From Treponema sp. UBA792 (GTDB lineage: Bacteria > Spirochaetota > Spirochaetia > Treponematales > Treponemataceae): 46,233 nucleotides of DNA. The position numbers and the translations under genes were made by a program. The first letter of the stretch is position 1, and the number at the start of each line of letters is the position of its first letter. The notes under the pieces are model-generated. The model saw only the letters and a program-made list of their open reading frames with translations, was not told the DNA's origin and did not search any database. Shown here one piece after another: positions 15,766-24,395 of this stretch. The stretch lies in the NCBI GenBank assembly GCA_002296965.1, contig DBIW01000014.1, positions 1 to 46,233 on the forward strand. The letters are read 5' to 3'.

Positions 15766-16755
15766 TTAGTATGAATTGTCATTTCCGTAATATGCCTTTT
15801 GTGCGTCATTTGTCTCAATCCATTTGAGAACATTCTGATTGAAGTCCCTCGCGGAGTTGTAGCCCATGTTCTTGAGGCGTTCGTTCATGGCCGCCGCTTC
15901 TATAATGATAGGAAGGTTTCTTCCCGGTTTTACAGGAATCTCAATTACAGGGACTTTTACACCGAGCAGCTCGTTGTATTTCTGTTCCGTTCCAAGCCGG
16001 TCATAAGGCTTGTTGGAGTCCCAGTCCTCCAGCTGGACGATGAGCTGGACTTCCTTCTGATTCAGGATCGCGCCGACTCCGTAAAGCTGCGATATGTTTA
16101 TGATTCCCAGTCCCCGGATTTCCATGTGGTGACTTATCACCGTGTTTATTCCGCGGCCTAGAATCATGTTTCCGTTGACGCATCTTATTTCGATTATATC
16201 GTCAGCGACAAGTCTGTGTCCGCGTTCGACAAGTTCCAGCGCCGTCTCGCTTTTTCCGACTCCTGAATGTCCGTTCAGCAGAATTCCCACTCCGTAGACT
16301 TCGACAAGAACACCATGCATGTTTTTGTGTGCCGCGAATATATTTGAGAACACGCGTATGAGTCTGTTTGAGAATTCTGATGATGTAAGGTCGGTCTGGA
16401 GAAGGGGGCAGCAGTTTTCTTCCGCAATGAGCCTGAATTCCTCCGTCGGCTCAAGGTTGTATGTGAATACACAGCATGGCATTGAACTGGTGAAGAAGTT
16501 GGTGATTTCCTCTGTTGATTTTTCCTTGTGAAGCTTTTCCAGGTAGGCTGTTTCTCCGCGGCCGAAAACCTGAACCCGCTGGCTTGCAAATGATTCGTAG
16601 AATCCGCAGAGCGCGAGTCCAGGCCTGTTTATCTCCGCCACGGTAATGGCTCTTGGCAGACCTCTTCTTCCGGCGATACATTTAAGGTTGAGCGCATCGT
16701 GGCCTGATAAGTCCAAGTCGAGCAAATCCAGAACAGTAAATTTTTTGTCTGCCAT
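15766..16755 (-). CDS. hprK: HPr kinase/phosphorylase
   Basis: Bifunctional enzyme of 329 residues that adds and removes phosphate on S46 of HPr. Walker A is at 162-169 (GHSGVGKS), the HprK signature MEIRGLGIINI is at 211-221, and the conserved histidine region KNMHG is near 144-148. The N-terminal domain (1-135) is the usual regulatory domain. Cytosolic. It heads the operon with ptsH, lexA and holA. The start codon follows the -10 hexamer by 7 bases without a ribosome site, so the transcript appears leaderless. Confidence 0.95.
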   Translation of the reverse strand: MADKKFTVLDLLDLDLSGHDALNLKCIAGRRGLPRAITVAEINRPGLALCGFYESFASQRVQVFGRGETAYLEKLHKEKSTEEITNFFTSSMPCCVFTYNLEPTEEFRLIAEENCCPLLQTDLTSSEFSNRLIRVFSNIFAAHKNMHGVLVEVYGVGILLNGHSGVGKSETALELVERGHRLVADDIIEIRCVNGNMILGRGINTVISHHMEIRGLGIINISQLYGVGAILNQKEVQLIVQLEDWDSNKPYDRLGTEQKYNELLGVKVPVIEIPVKPGRNLPIIIEAAAMNERLKNMGYNSARDFNQNVLKWIETNDAQKAYYGNDNSY

Positions 16756-16762
16756 GTTTTAT

Positions 16763-16791
16763 ACTATACACATACACTGATATATTTTCAA
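16763..16791 (-). promoter_or_regulatory. hprK: Leaderless-type promoter of hprK operon
   Basis: Minus strand TTGAAA (16791-16786), exact 17-base spacer, TATAGT (16768-16763), 7 bases, ATG at 16755. It is the best promoter match in this part of the window and leaves no room for a ribosome site. Confidence 0.7.
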
Positions 16792-16814
16792 TATTATTTG
16801 ACGTGATTTTATCG

Positions 16815-16853
16815 GGACGGGAGAATTTGTTCCCCCGCTTCGCCGGAGAATGA
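16815..16853. repeat. Imperfect REP-like palindrome
   Basis: On the minus strand this reads GTCATTCTCCGGCGAAGCGG then GGGAAC, resembling the GTCATTCCCG palindromes common in intergenic DNA. The stem is imperfect. A cleaner element starting GTCATTCCCGTG is at 44409-44434. It may also help end transcription of the sugar-permease operon. Confidence 0.35.
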
Positions 16854-17795
16854 CTATTCCTTTACACCTCCGATTGTCATGCCGACCACAAAATATTTCT
16901 GCAGGAACGGATATACAACCAGAATCGGAAGCGTCGCGACAACTGTTATTGACGCGCGGATGCTTATCGGTGTTACCATCGCGCTTGCGCTTCCTGATGC
17001 CGCGGCTACCGCAAGGGCGTTAGCGTCTGCTGCTGAGGAGCTCTGATTCTGGCTTGCCTGAAGGAACTGCATCAGCTTGTACTGCAGCGAATGGAGCTGC
17101 TGTTTTCCGGATGTGTAGAGATATGTGTCGAACCAGCTGTTCCATGCTCCTACCGCCACAAAAAGACATATCATGGCGACGGCCGGAACAATCAGCGGCA
17201 TGATGATTCTTATAAAAATCTTGAATTCATTTGCCCCGTCGATTCTCGCCGATTCTACAAAACTGTCCGGAAGTCCGTTGATATATGTTCTGACAAGAAT
17301 GAAGTTGAAAACGTCCACAAGATTCGGAACGATGTAGACTGCATAGCTGTTCAGCAGTCCCAGCTTTTTTATCAGCATATAGCTTGGAATAAGTCCCGCG
17401 CTTACATACATCGAGATGACCAGAATGGTTGTCAGCGGCTTTCTGATTATGAATTCCTTTCTGCTCAGCGCGTATGCAAGCATACATGTGCAGAACACGC
17501 TTAGCACGGTCTGTAAAACCGTCCTTGTTACAGAGACTAAAAATGCGTTGAAAATTTCTCCTGTCGTGAACAGAGCCTTGTAGTTCTGCAGCGTGAATTT
17601 GCGCGGCCAGAGTCTTATTCCTCCGCGGATGGAGTCAAGTCCGTCATTGAAAGAGATTGCGATTGTATTCCAGAACGGATAGACGGTGACAACCACCAGC
17701 AGCCCCAGAACCAAAAAATTGAATATATTGAAAATCGAGTCGCTTACCTGGGTACGTTTTTTTGCGGCAAGATAGCTGTTGTTCTGTTTTTTCAT
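16854..17795 (-). CDS. Sugar ABC transporter permease, LplC/YtcP type
   Basis: Inner-membrane permease of 313 residues in the CUT1 sugar importer family. Six hydrophobic helices are visible, with the EAA loop near residues 180-205 (ESARIDGANEFKIFIRIIMPL). The fit is to the LplC/YtcP branch used with oligosaccharide-binding lipoproteins. It overlaps the partner permease by four bases (ATGA), so they are translationally coupled. No ATPase gene lies in the cluster, so a shared MsmX-type ATPase elsewhere is expected. Confidence 0.9.
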   Translation of the reverse strand: MKKQNNSYLAAKKRTQVSDSIFNIFNFLVLGLLVVVTVYPFWNTIAISFNDGLDSIRGGIRLWPRKFTLQNYKALFTTGEIFNAFLVSVTRTVLQTVLSVFCTCMLAYALSRKEFIIRKPLTTILVISMYVSAGLIPSYMLIKKLGLLNSYAVYIVPNLVDVFNFILVRTYINGLPDSFVESARIDGANEFKIFIRIIMPLIVPAVAMICLFVAVGAWNSWFDTYLYTSGKQQLHSLQYKLMQFLQASQNQSSSAADANALAVAAASGSASAMVTPISIRASITVVATLPILVVYPFLQKYFVVGMTIGGVKE

Positions 17796-18751
17796 ATAAG
17801 ACGCTCCTCGCCGGCCTTTTTGGCGAACCAGTTTGCCAGCAGCAGAAGAAGGATATTGACGGCATTCTTGAAAATTCCGGCGGCTGTCGCAAGTGAGAAG
17901 TTGAACAGCTTGAAGCCGTATTTCAGTACGTAAAGATCTATTGTGGACGCCACATCCTCAATCATTCCGTTTTTGAGGAAGAACGGCATCTCAAAATTCG
18001 CGTCGAGAATGTGTCCGGCGCTCATTATCATCATGATTATTATTGTCGGTCTGATTCCCGGCAGCGTTATATGCGCTATTTTTCTTAGCCTACCGCATCC
18101 GTCGATTTCGGCGGCCTCGTAGAGACACGGGTCAATGGCGGTCATAGCTCCAAGATAAACGATTGTGTTCCAGCCGACTTCCTTCCAGACGTAAGTCCAT
18201 CCTATTATGTGCCAGAAATATTTCGGAACCGAAAGCCACAGCAGAGGCTCCTTTATGACTCCCAATGACATGAGGACATTGTTCAGAATTCCGTCCTCCA
18301 CCGAAAGCACGTTGGCGACAAGTCCTGTGACAATCACCCAGGAAAGAAAATGCGGAAGATATGATACTGTCTGTATGAATCTTTTTATTCCTATATGTCT
18401 GATTTCGTTTAAAAGCACCGCGATAAGAACGGCGGTGACATATCCGAGCGCAGTGCTGATAAGGCTCATGCAGACTGTGTTTCTGAGCGAGAGCAGGAAT
18501 TCCTTGTCCTTAAAGAGGAAGAAGAACCATCTCAGCCCGACCCAAGTCTGTTGGGAAAAACTGCGCGCCGGCTTGTAGTCCTGGAACGCCATTGTCCAGC
18601 CCCAGAGCGGAACGAATTTGAATATGATTATATATATTACAAAAGGAACTGACATCAGGAGAAGCTGCTTCTGTTTTCCCAGAATCTGCCAGAAATTCTT
18701 TTTTGAAGCCAGCGCCGTCTGTTCGGGGCAGCCGGATTTTTTGTTTTTCAT
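17792..18751 (-). CDS. Sugar ABC transporter permease, LplB/YteP type
   Basis: Partner inner-membrane permease of 319 residues. The region after the cytosolic lead (LLLMSVPFVIYIIIFKFVPLWGW) starts six helices; the EAA loop is near residues 216-241 (EAAEIDGCGRLRKIAHITLPG). ATG 18751 is chosen because the LplB/YteP family begins with a short lysine-rich segment like this one and AAGGTG lies upstream; the longer reading from 18826 adds 25 residues with no such homology. It lies 108 bases after the binding-protein gene and overlaps the next permease. Confidence 0.88.
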   Translation of the reverse strand: MKNKKSGCPEQTALASKKNFWQILGKQKQLLLMSVPFVIYIIIFKFVPLWGWTMAFQDYKPARSFSQQTWVGLRWFFFLFKDKEFLLSLRNTVCMSLISTALGYVTAVLIAVLLNEIRHIGIKRFIQTVSYLPHFLSWVIVTGLVANVLSVEDGILNNVLMSLGVIKEPLLWLSVPKYFWHIIGWTYVWKEVGWNTIVYLGAMTAIDPCLYEAAEIDGCGRLRKIAHITLPGIRPTIIIMMIMSAGHILDANFEMPFFLKNGMIEDVASTIDLYVLKYGFKLFNFSLATAAGIFKNAVNILLLLLANWFAKKAGEERLI

Positions 18752-18859
18752 AAAGACACCTTGTATTCTTTTGTAAAAGCGGGCCTCCCGGAATGGGCGG
18801 CCCGCCTGTTCCGCCCTGCATTTCATGCCGGCAGAAACTGTGTTTGTTCAGGAATTCCG

Positions 18860-20506
18860 TTACTCAGGGAATCCGCCGTAGTTTTTTACACGGATATCGA
18901 GTTTTTCCTGCATGAAATCAACATATTTCTGGACTCCTGCGGCGTTCAACTGGGCCACATAATCGTTCCATTTCGCGTCAAAATCAGAGGGATTTCCCAT
19001 AATCAGCGCAGGCAGCGCTTTTCTGTAGATTGACTCAAGTTTTGCAAGGGCAAGAGCCGCATCTGAGCCGTCCGGCGGAACTTCCTGCCACATCGGATAC
19101 CATCCGGCGTTTTCCGGAGGATTCTTGTCAACAAGAGCGGCGTAAGAGGCCACACCATAAGCGTTCCAAAGCTCAACATCCTCAGGGCGTGCGTTCGCCT
19201 GGAATTCCCAAGGCATATTGTTCATTACTGTCGCAAGTCCATCGGAGAAGGAGCCTTCCATCTTCGGAGCTGTCGCGAACCACAGATCAGCCTTGTTGTG
19301 GAGAATCCAGTTGTTGTCGGCCTGCTGGTCTCTCTGCTCCTGGGTTCTTGACGGGCGTCCCTGGTCATCCTTCTGCCAGTCCTCGCCCTCAAATCCCCAC
19401 TGAAGAATCTTCTGGTTTTCTTCCTTGAGCTGCTCGTCCATGAATTTGATTATGGCCACAGGATCCTTTGCCTTTACGGTGATTCCGAATCCGCGTCTTA
19501 CGTTCGGAATTGAGATGTCGCGGTAATGCGGTTTGATTGACTCGTCGAATACGACCGGAAGCGGCGCATAAGTCCTGTTCCACATTCCGCTTGATTTCAG
19601 AGTGTTCTCAGCATCGCCCTGGAATTCCCATCCCTGGATGAACATTCCCAGCACACGTCCCTGGGCGATTTTCGCATAATACTGATCGCGGTTGTCGGTG
19701 AAAGAGGCGGGATCTATAAGTCCCTTCTGATACATCTTGTTCGCAATCTTGAACCATCTCTTTGCGTTGTCGTCGCGCCAGTTGTCGCTGTAGACATATT
19801 TTCCGTTCTTTTTCGTCACGTTTCCGTTTCCGTCGTTCGGGAATCCGGCAAGGAAGTTCGGCGGATTTATAAGATTGAATACTTCCCAGTCCGCTGTGAT
19901 GATTGAGAACGGGATTGTCTTTGCTCCGTTGATTTCCGGATATTTCTTGGCGTATTTGTCGAGAATGTCAAAATACTGGTCAACTGTCTTTATCTGCGGA
20001 TAGCCGAATTCCTTGAGGACTTCCTTCTGGATCCAGAAACCGTTCTGATTGTAGAAAGTTCCCTGATCCGGACCGTCGTAAACGCCCCAGTTCGGAAGGC
20101 AGTAGATGTGTCCGTCGGCCTCGGTGATTTTGCTCCAGCATGACGCATAATGCTTTTTGATGTTCGGAGCATATTTTTCAATCAGCGACTCAAGCGGAAT
20201 CAGACAGCCCGCATCCTGGAATTTCGTGGAATCAACCTCGACAAGATCCGGAAGGTCTCCGGATGCGATGAGAACTCCTATCTTCTGATCCTTGTCGCCT
20301 ACAAGAATGTCCCAGGAGAAAGTCACGCCGAATTTCTCCTCGATCCATTTGTACATCTTGTTGTCTGCGGCCGGCTGCTGCTTCTGCTGTATTGTGAATA
20401 CCGATATGTTGAGCGGTTTGCCCGAATTTCCTGACGACTTTCCTCCGCAGCTTGTCAGACACAGTGCCAGCGCCGCTGCCTGAAGTGCGAACAGTACCTT
20501 TTTCAT
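18860..20506 (-). CDS. Sugar-binding lipoprotein of an LplABC-type ABC importer
   Basis: Substrate-binding lipoprotein of 548 residues. The signal peptide ends in the lipobox LTSC at C20, so it is lipid-anchored facing the periplasm. The length and pattern (LPDLVEV, GHIYCLPNW, WEVFNLI, NNMPWEF) fit the LplA family of family 1 binding proteins, which bring in oligosaccharides from pectin or other polymers. The exact sugar is not readable. GGAGGAAAAA precedes the ATG. It heads an operon with two permeases and sits behind a LacI-like palindrome. Confidence 0.88.
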   Translation of the reverse strand: MKKVLFALQAAALALCLTSCGGKSSGNSGKPLNISVFTIQQKQQPAADNKMYKWIEEKFGVTFSWDILVGDKDQKIGVLIASGDLPDLVEVDSTKFQDAGCLIPLESLIEKYAPNIKKHYASCWSKITEADGHIYCLPNWGVYDGPDQGTFYNQNGFWIQKEVLKEFGYPQIKTVDQYFDILDKYAKKYPEINGAKTIPFSIITADWEVFNLINPPNFLAGFPNDGNGNVTKKNGKYVYSDNWRDDNAKRWFKIANKMYQKGLIDPASFTDNRDQYYAKIAQGRVLGMFIQGWEFQGDAENTLKSSGMWNRTYAPLPVVFDESIKPHYRDISIPNVRRGFGITVKAKDPVAIIKFMDEQLKEENQKILQWGFEGEDWQKDDQGRPSRTQEQRDQQADNNWILHNKADLWFATAPKMEGSFSDGLATVMNNMPWEFQANARPEDVELWNAYGVASYAALVDKNPPENAGWYPMWQEVPPDGSDAALALAKLESIYRKALPALIMGNPSDFDAKWNDYVAQLNAAGVQKYVDFMQEKLDIRVKNYGGFPE

Positions 20507-20554
20507 TTTTTCCTCCTGAGTGACATAGAAAAAATTGTTTTTAAAAAGAGATAG

Positions 20555-20576
20555 ATTGTAATGGTTGAACGTTCAA
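20555..20576 (-). promoter_or_regulatory. -10 hexamer with adjacent LacI-type palindrome
   Basis: TTGAACGTTCAA (20565-20576) is a perfect 12-base palindrome with the AACGTT core typical of LacI-family operators. On the minus strand it ends 4 bases before TACAAT (20560-20555), a plausible -10 for the sugar-binding lipoprotein gene. No good -35 is seen 17 bases upstream. A repressor bound here would block transcription. No LacI gene is in the window. Confidence 0.5.
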
Positions 20577-20702
20577 ACTATGAGGCTATTGTAAATGGAA
20601 TTCCTTGACCTAAACATAGGGGAATGTTCCTAAAAAAATGTAAAAAAAACAGTAAACAAAGATAAAATTTCAAGTAATTTTTTGCGGTATCGTTCAGGGC
20701 AT

Positions 20703-20730
20703 AAAAAAACCGCCCTCGTCAGGCGGAATT
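20703..20730 (-). terminator. Terminator of the dual cNMP-domain regulator gene
   Basis: On the minus strand CCGCC (20726-20722) pairs with GGCGG (20714-20710), followed by seven T residues. It lies 12 bases past the stop codon. Confidence 0.8.
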
Positions 20731-20741
20731 TTTCGTGCCGG

Positions 20742-21986
20742 TCAGCGCTGTTTTATCGCGCCGGATCTTGTGTCGTACATGCGCTTCATGTCGGATATGT
20801 TGTTCACGATAATGTAGTTGTCGTAGACCTCGATTTTCCGCTTTTCTATCAGCTTGTTTATTTCATCCCTTGTTATTTCCTGCGTAAGTCCGGCCCAGTG
20901 CGAGATGTCTGCTACGGTCACATTGAACCGCCTCTGGCGTTCGGACTGCGCAAGAGACGGATTCATCTCGTCCAGCATCAGGAACACATCGGCAAGGCGC
21001 GCCTGAAGATCCTTCACTACGAGAATTCTGTAGCGGCGCTTCTGGTCGTATATGCGCTTGCAGAAAAGCTTCAGAAGAATAAGCGCAATCTGCGGATTTC
21101 CAGTTATCAGAATCTCAAAATTCTCCTTGTTGAATTCGAGACATTCCACGTTTCCGATGGCGACGCATGTCGCCGATCGCGGAGAATTGTCCAGAATCGC
21201 CATCTCGCCGAAAAATTCTCCGGGCTTCAGGATGTCAAGGTTTTTCTTTGTTCCGTTCACGCATTTTACAAGCTGAACGCGGCCTTCCTGAATAAGATAG
21301 AATGAGTCTCCCGGCTCGTATTCGGATATGATGACCTGTCCGGGTTCGTATGCTTTTGCGAACCGCGAGAATGCCGGCAGCTGGAACAGTTTAAGGGAAT
21401 TCGTAGGCTCCGCCGGAATTTCCTCAGACTCGTTTCTTCTGCGCGTCGCCATTCTCTGGGCGCGCAGCTTTGCGTCGGCATACAGTTTTGCGACTTCGGC
21501 GCGACGCGGGTTGTTGGGATAACGCTCAAGGAATTTAAGATATATGTCGCAGCAGGAACGGTACTGCTCGTCATCGTAGAAGCTTTTTGCCACGGCGAGC
21601 ATTCCTGACTGCTGGTCTTCGGTTATGTTGTTAAGTGTGGCTTCAGTCTTTTTGTGAATCTGCCGCAGCTGGTTGGAAAAGACACGCAGCATTTTCATTA
21701 TGAGCTGCTTGTTGTTGCTTACGAGAATCTCAAATTCCTGAACGGTGAGGGCAACTGCCGTGGTGGGAACAAGCGCGGTCGCCGTCTCCTCGCGGCCGAA
21801 ATGTCCGAGCGCCGATTTTACGCCGAAGAATTCTCCGTCCCTTACCTGTTCGGTTACCGGCTGGCCTGTTTCCATGTCAGTAGAAGTTAGAAGCACTGTT
21901 CCGTGCTGGAGGACAAAAATCCTTTCGTCACGGTCTCCGTCAAAATATATAATCGAACCTTTTGTATACTGCATCGCTTTGGGCAT
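20742..21986 (-). CDS. Dual cyclic-nucleotide-domain regulator with helical linker and winged helix
   Basis: Regulator of 414 residues. The first cNMP-type beta-roll (about 8-115) lacks the binding signature: the conserved glutamate and PR are replaced (GEFFGVKS, HFGREET). A helical linker (about 125-185) has TPR-like spacing. The second cNMP-type domain (about 210-320) keeps the signature GEMAILDNSPRSAT with E261 and R270, so it may bind a cyclic nucleotide. A Crp-type winged helix follows (358-395). ATG 21986 has AGGAG upstream. Transcription activation is inferred. It has its own terminator and is not clearly in an operon. Confidence 0.88.
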   Translation of the reverse strand: MPKAMQYTKGSIIYFDGDRDERIFVLQHGTVLLTSTDMETGQPVTEQVRDGEFFGVKSALGHFGREETATALVPTTAVALTVQEFEILVSNNKQLIMKMLRVFSNQLRQIHKKTEATLNNITEDQQSGMLAVAKSFYDDEQYRSCCDIYLKFLERYPNNPRRAEVAKLYADAKLRAQRMATRRRNESEEIPAEPTNSLKLFQLPAFSRFAKAYEPGQVIISEYEPGDSFYLIQEGRVQLVKCVNGTKKNLDILKPGEFFGEMAILDNSPRSATCVAIGNVECLEFNKENFEILITGNPQIALILLKLFCKRIYDQKRRYRILVVKDLQARLADVFLMLDEMNPSLAQSERQRRFNVTVADISHWAGLTQEITRDEINKLIEKRKIEVYDNYIIVNNISDMKRMYDTRSGAIKQR

Positions 21987-22096
21987 AGAACATCTCCTGA
22001 ACGCCAACGTTTATTTTATGACAACATACTGACATCTATTTTAAATAGTCACAGCTATTATATCACAATGTCGGTGTTTATGCTATTATAATTTTC

Positions 22097-22969
22097 ATGA
22101 TAGACCTTCACGTCCATACAACGGCTTCGGACGGTCAGTATTCGCCCTCCGAGATAATGGAAAAGGCCGCCGCCGCCGGAATTTCCGTGCTTGCCATAAC
22201 CGATCATGATACGTTTTCCGGACTGGAGGAGGGACGTGCCGCGGCCTACAGATTCGGAATTCGTTTTGTTCCCGGAATAGAACTTAATATTGAATGGCAC
22301 AGCGGGGAATTTCATCTTCTGGGGCTTGGATTCAGCAGAATTTCATCTTCACTGAGGGATGTGACGGAACGTCTGGTCGAAAGCAGGAACAGCCGCAACG
22401 CCAGAATCATAGAAAAAATGAATCAGGACGGAGTTCCGATTTCGATGGAGGAGATGACCGCCGACTTTCCGGGAACGGTGATAGGGCGGCCTCATTTCGC
22501 CGCGGAACTTGTAAAGCACAACGTTGTAAAGAACCGTCAGCAGGCATTTGACCGCTATCTTGCAAGGGGAAAACCTTGGTATGCGGAACGGACCGCTGCA
22601 AATCTTGACGAGGCTGTGGCCGCCATAAATGAATCCGGCGGAATTCCCGTAATCGCCCATCCGATGTCGCTTTATCTTTCCTGGGGAAAGATGCTGCCGG
22701 CGCTTGAGGACATACGCGGGCGCGGAGTCGAGGGGCTGGAGGCATTTCATCCGGGGGCGCGCATGACGGACTGCCTGCGTCTGGAGGAGGCCGCCGTAAA
22801 ATACGGATTTTTTGTTACCGCCGGAAGCGATTTTCATGGCGAGAAAGTCCGCGCCGACAGAAAGCTCGGACACACCTGCGGAAACAGGAAGATAAGCGAT
22901 TCCTTCTGGACTGACGGGCTTGAGCCGGCTCTCAGAAACAGAAAAAATTCATTCTTTTCCGCTCAATGA
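22097..22969 (+). CDS. PHP-domain phosphoesterase (RNase AM/YciV type)
   Basis: Metal-dependent phosphoesterase of 290 residues, cytosolic. The PHP motifs are in order: DLHVHT (H5, H7), D12, ITDHD (D36, H37), E62, H73, GRPH, AHP, and GSDFH near the end. The length and motif layout fit the YciV family, which hydrolyses 3',5'-bisphosphonucleotides and trims short RNA 5' ends. No ribosome site is seen; overlapping TATTAT/TATAAT hexamers end only 4-7 bases before the ATG, consistent with a leaderless start. Its 3' end overlaps the convergent MgtC-like gene by 21 bases. Confidence 0.85.
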   Translation: MIDLHVHTTASDGQYSPSEIMEKAAAAGISVLAITDHDTFSGLEEGRAAAYRFGIRFVPGIELNIEWHSGEFHLLGLGFSRISSSLRDVTERLVESRNSRNARIIEKMNQDGVPISMEEMTADFPGTVIGRPHFAAELVKHNVVKNRQQAFDRYLARGKPWYAERTAANLDEAVAAINESGGIPVIAHPMSLYLSWGKMLPALEDIRGRGVEGLEAFHPGARMTDCLRLEEAAVKYGFFVTAGSDFHGEKVRADRKLGHTCGNRKISDSFWTDGLEPALRNRKNSFFSAQ

Positions 22970-23635
22970 AATCTTTTTCAGTTCTGTAAATTCCGACAGC
23001 TTTTCCGAGAGTTTCAGGACATCGAGACCGTCCGGCGTCTTTACGGAATATATCAGAACCGTCTCTTTTCCAGGCGAGCATATCATGTCCACATCCTGCA
23101 CTATCAGTCCGTTGCTCTTGAGCAGGCATGAGATCGCCGCCTCGTCGGGATTTGTGCCGGAGAATTCCAGCCTGAGCGACTTGAGTTTTTCCGCCGGAAA
23201 CAGCCTGTGCTCCATTTTTTCCACGAAAACCAGCGTGAGCAGCGAAACTGCAAGCGTCGCCGCCGCCGGAACGAACAGGCCCGCGCCGCAGGCAAGACCG
23301 ATTGCCGCCGCTGAGAAAATTATCGCGGCCGAAGTAAGCCCGCGGACGTTCAGCCCCTGCTTTATCATTGCACCGGCACCGATGAATCCGATTCCGGTAA
23401 CGACGGCCGCCGCAATCCTTGTGGGGTCTCCATAAACTGTGTTGTTTTCCGCCATATATACGGAAAGAATTCCGAGCATTGCGGATGATATGCTTATCAG
23501 GACAAGGGTTCTTATTCCGACGCTGTGCCGCCTGATTTTCCGCTCAAGTCCGAGCAGAAAGCCGCATACAAGGGCTGCGAAAAGCCTTGTAAAATATCCG
23601 CTGTAAATTCCGCAGAATCCTAGCTGGTTCTCCAT
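22949..23635 (-). CDS. MgtC/SapB family membrane protein
   Basis: Inner-membrane protein of 228 residues. Four to five helices make up residues 10-150, with conserved family patches (LLGLERKIRRHSVGIRTLVLI, RIAAAVVTGIGFIGAGAM, GLTSAAIIF). A soluble ACT-like domain follows (about 165-228). The family includes the virulence-associated MgtC modulators of F-type ATPase and magnesium stress in other bacteria. GGAGGCG precedes the ATG. It lies 25 bases after the Rossmann-like orphan and is likely co-transcribed with it. Confidence 0.88.
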   Translation of the reverse strand: MENQLGFCGIYSGYFTRLFAALVCGFLLGLERKIRRHSVGIRTLVLISISSAMLGILSVYMAENNTVYGDPTRIAAAVVTGIGFIGAGAMIKQGLNVRGLTSAAIIFSAAAIGLACGAGLFVPAAATLAVSLLTLVFVEKMEHRLFPAEKLKSLRLEFSGTNPDEAAISCLLKSNGLIVQDVDMICSPGKETVLIYSVKTPDGLDVLKLSEKLSEFTELKKISLSGKE

Positions 23636-23660
23636 AAAGTCACGCCTCCAGAAAGCATTT

Positions 23661-24395
23661 TCAGCGGAAAAGCGAGAATCCTCCGGACAGTTTCGCGCCG
23701 ACTTTTATCCAGGTCGTGCAGGTCCGCGGATTCTGCCTTGATTTAAGGCCCTCGATTCCGTCAAAATATCCGACAAGCCATTTTGCGGTTTCCTTCTCGT
23801 TTTTGTAGAATTCATTTGACGGCGTGTTCTGGACAAGAAAGACGGAAACGTAATCTTTTTCTGAAAGAACCGCCGCCGCATTTTCCGCGGCAGCCGCGAA
23901 TGCCGCCTGCGCTCCGCTTACGATTATTCCGGCCGGAGGAACGTTGATTCCTTTGGCGGCTCCCGAATGAATCAGGTCGTGTTTCGTGGGACAGGTTCTC
24001 AGCATGAATGATATGGTGACACGCTCTTTTTTTTCTTCGATGCGCCTGATGAGCTCGGCGGTAAGATACTGGAAGCCGCTTATCATGCAGTCGATTCCGC
24101 GTGACACGTCCTCGGTTCTGTCCGAGATGAATTTTTCGGCGAACGGCGGCGCGTCAAAATATACCAGAATCTCGTCTGTTTTCTGTAGCCTTGTCTCTGA
24201 TTTTATTATCAGCGAGCGCGCGGAGACAGCGGATGCCCTGTTCCAGGGTGCGGCAAAAATATTCTCCGATTCAAAATTCGCGATGTCGGATTCGGACTTG
24301 CTTACGGTGAAAATTTTCCGTCCCGTCCGGGCAAAAGCCTCGCAGATGTCAAGACTTTCCGGAAGATCCTTTCCGGCGATAAGAATGTTGGGCAT
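23661..24395 (-). CDS. Rossmann-like protein, degenerate short-chain dehydrogenase relative
   Basis: Protein of 244 residues that I cannot assign. The N-terminus has the first strand and loop of a dinucleotide fold (NILIAGKDLPESLDICEAF), a second strand (KIFTVSKS), and a later strand (DEILVYFDAPP) in the place of the SDR NNAG motif. The cofactor glycine motif TGxxxGxG and the YxxxK catalytic pair are not found, so enzyme activity is doubtful. It shares a 55-base divergent promoter region with the symporter at 24451 and probably an operon with the MgtC-like gene. Confidence 0.55.
   Translation of the reverse strand: MPNILIAGKDLPESLDICEAFARTGRKIFTVSKSESDIANFESENIFAAPWNRASAVSARSLIIKSETRLQKTDEILVYFDAPPFAEKFISDRTEDVSRGIDCMISGFQYLTAELIRRIEEKKERVTISFMLRTCPTKHDLIHSGAAKGINVPPAGIIVSGAQAAFAAAAENAAAVLSEKDYVSVFLVQNTPSNEFYKNEKETAKWLVGYFDGIEGLKSRQNPRTCTTWIKVGAKLSGGFSLFR

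Noticed and set aside
20565..20576. LexA-type operator (GAAC...GTTC)
   Set aside because: The half sites touch with no 4-base spacer, so it fits a LacI operator better than a LexA box.
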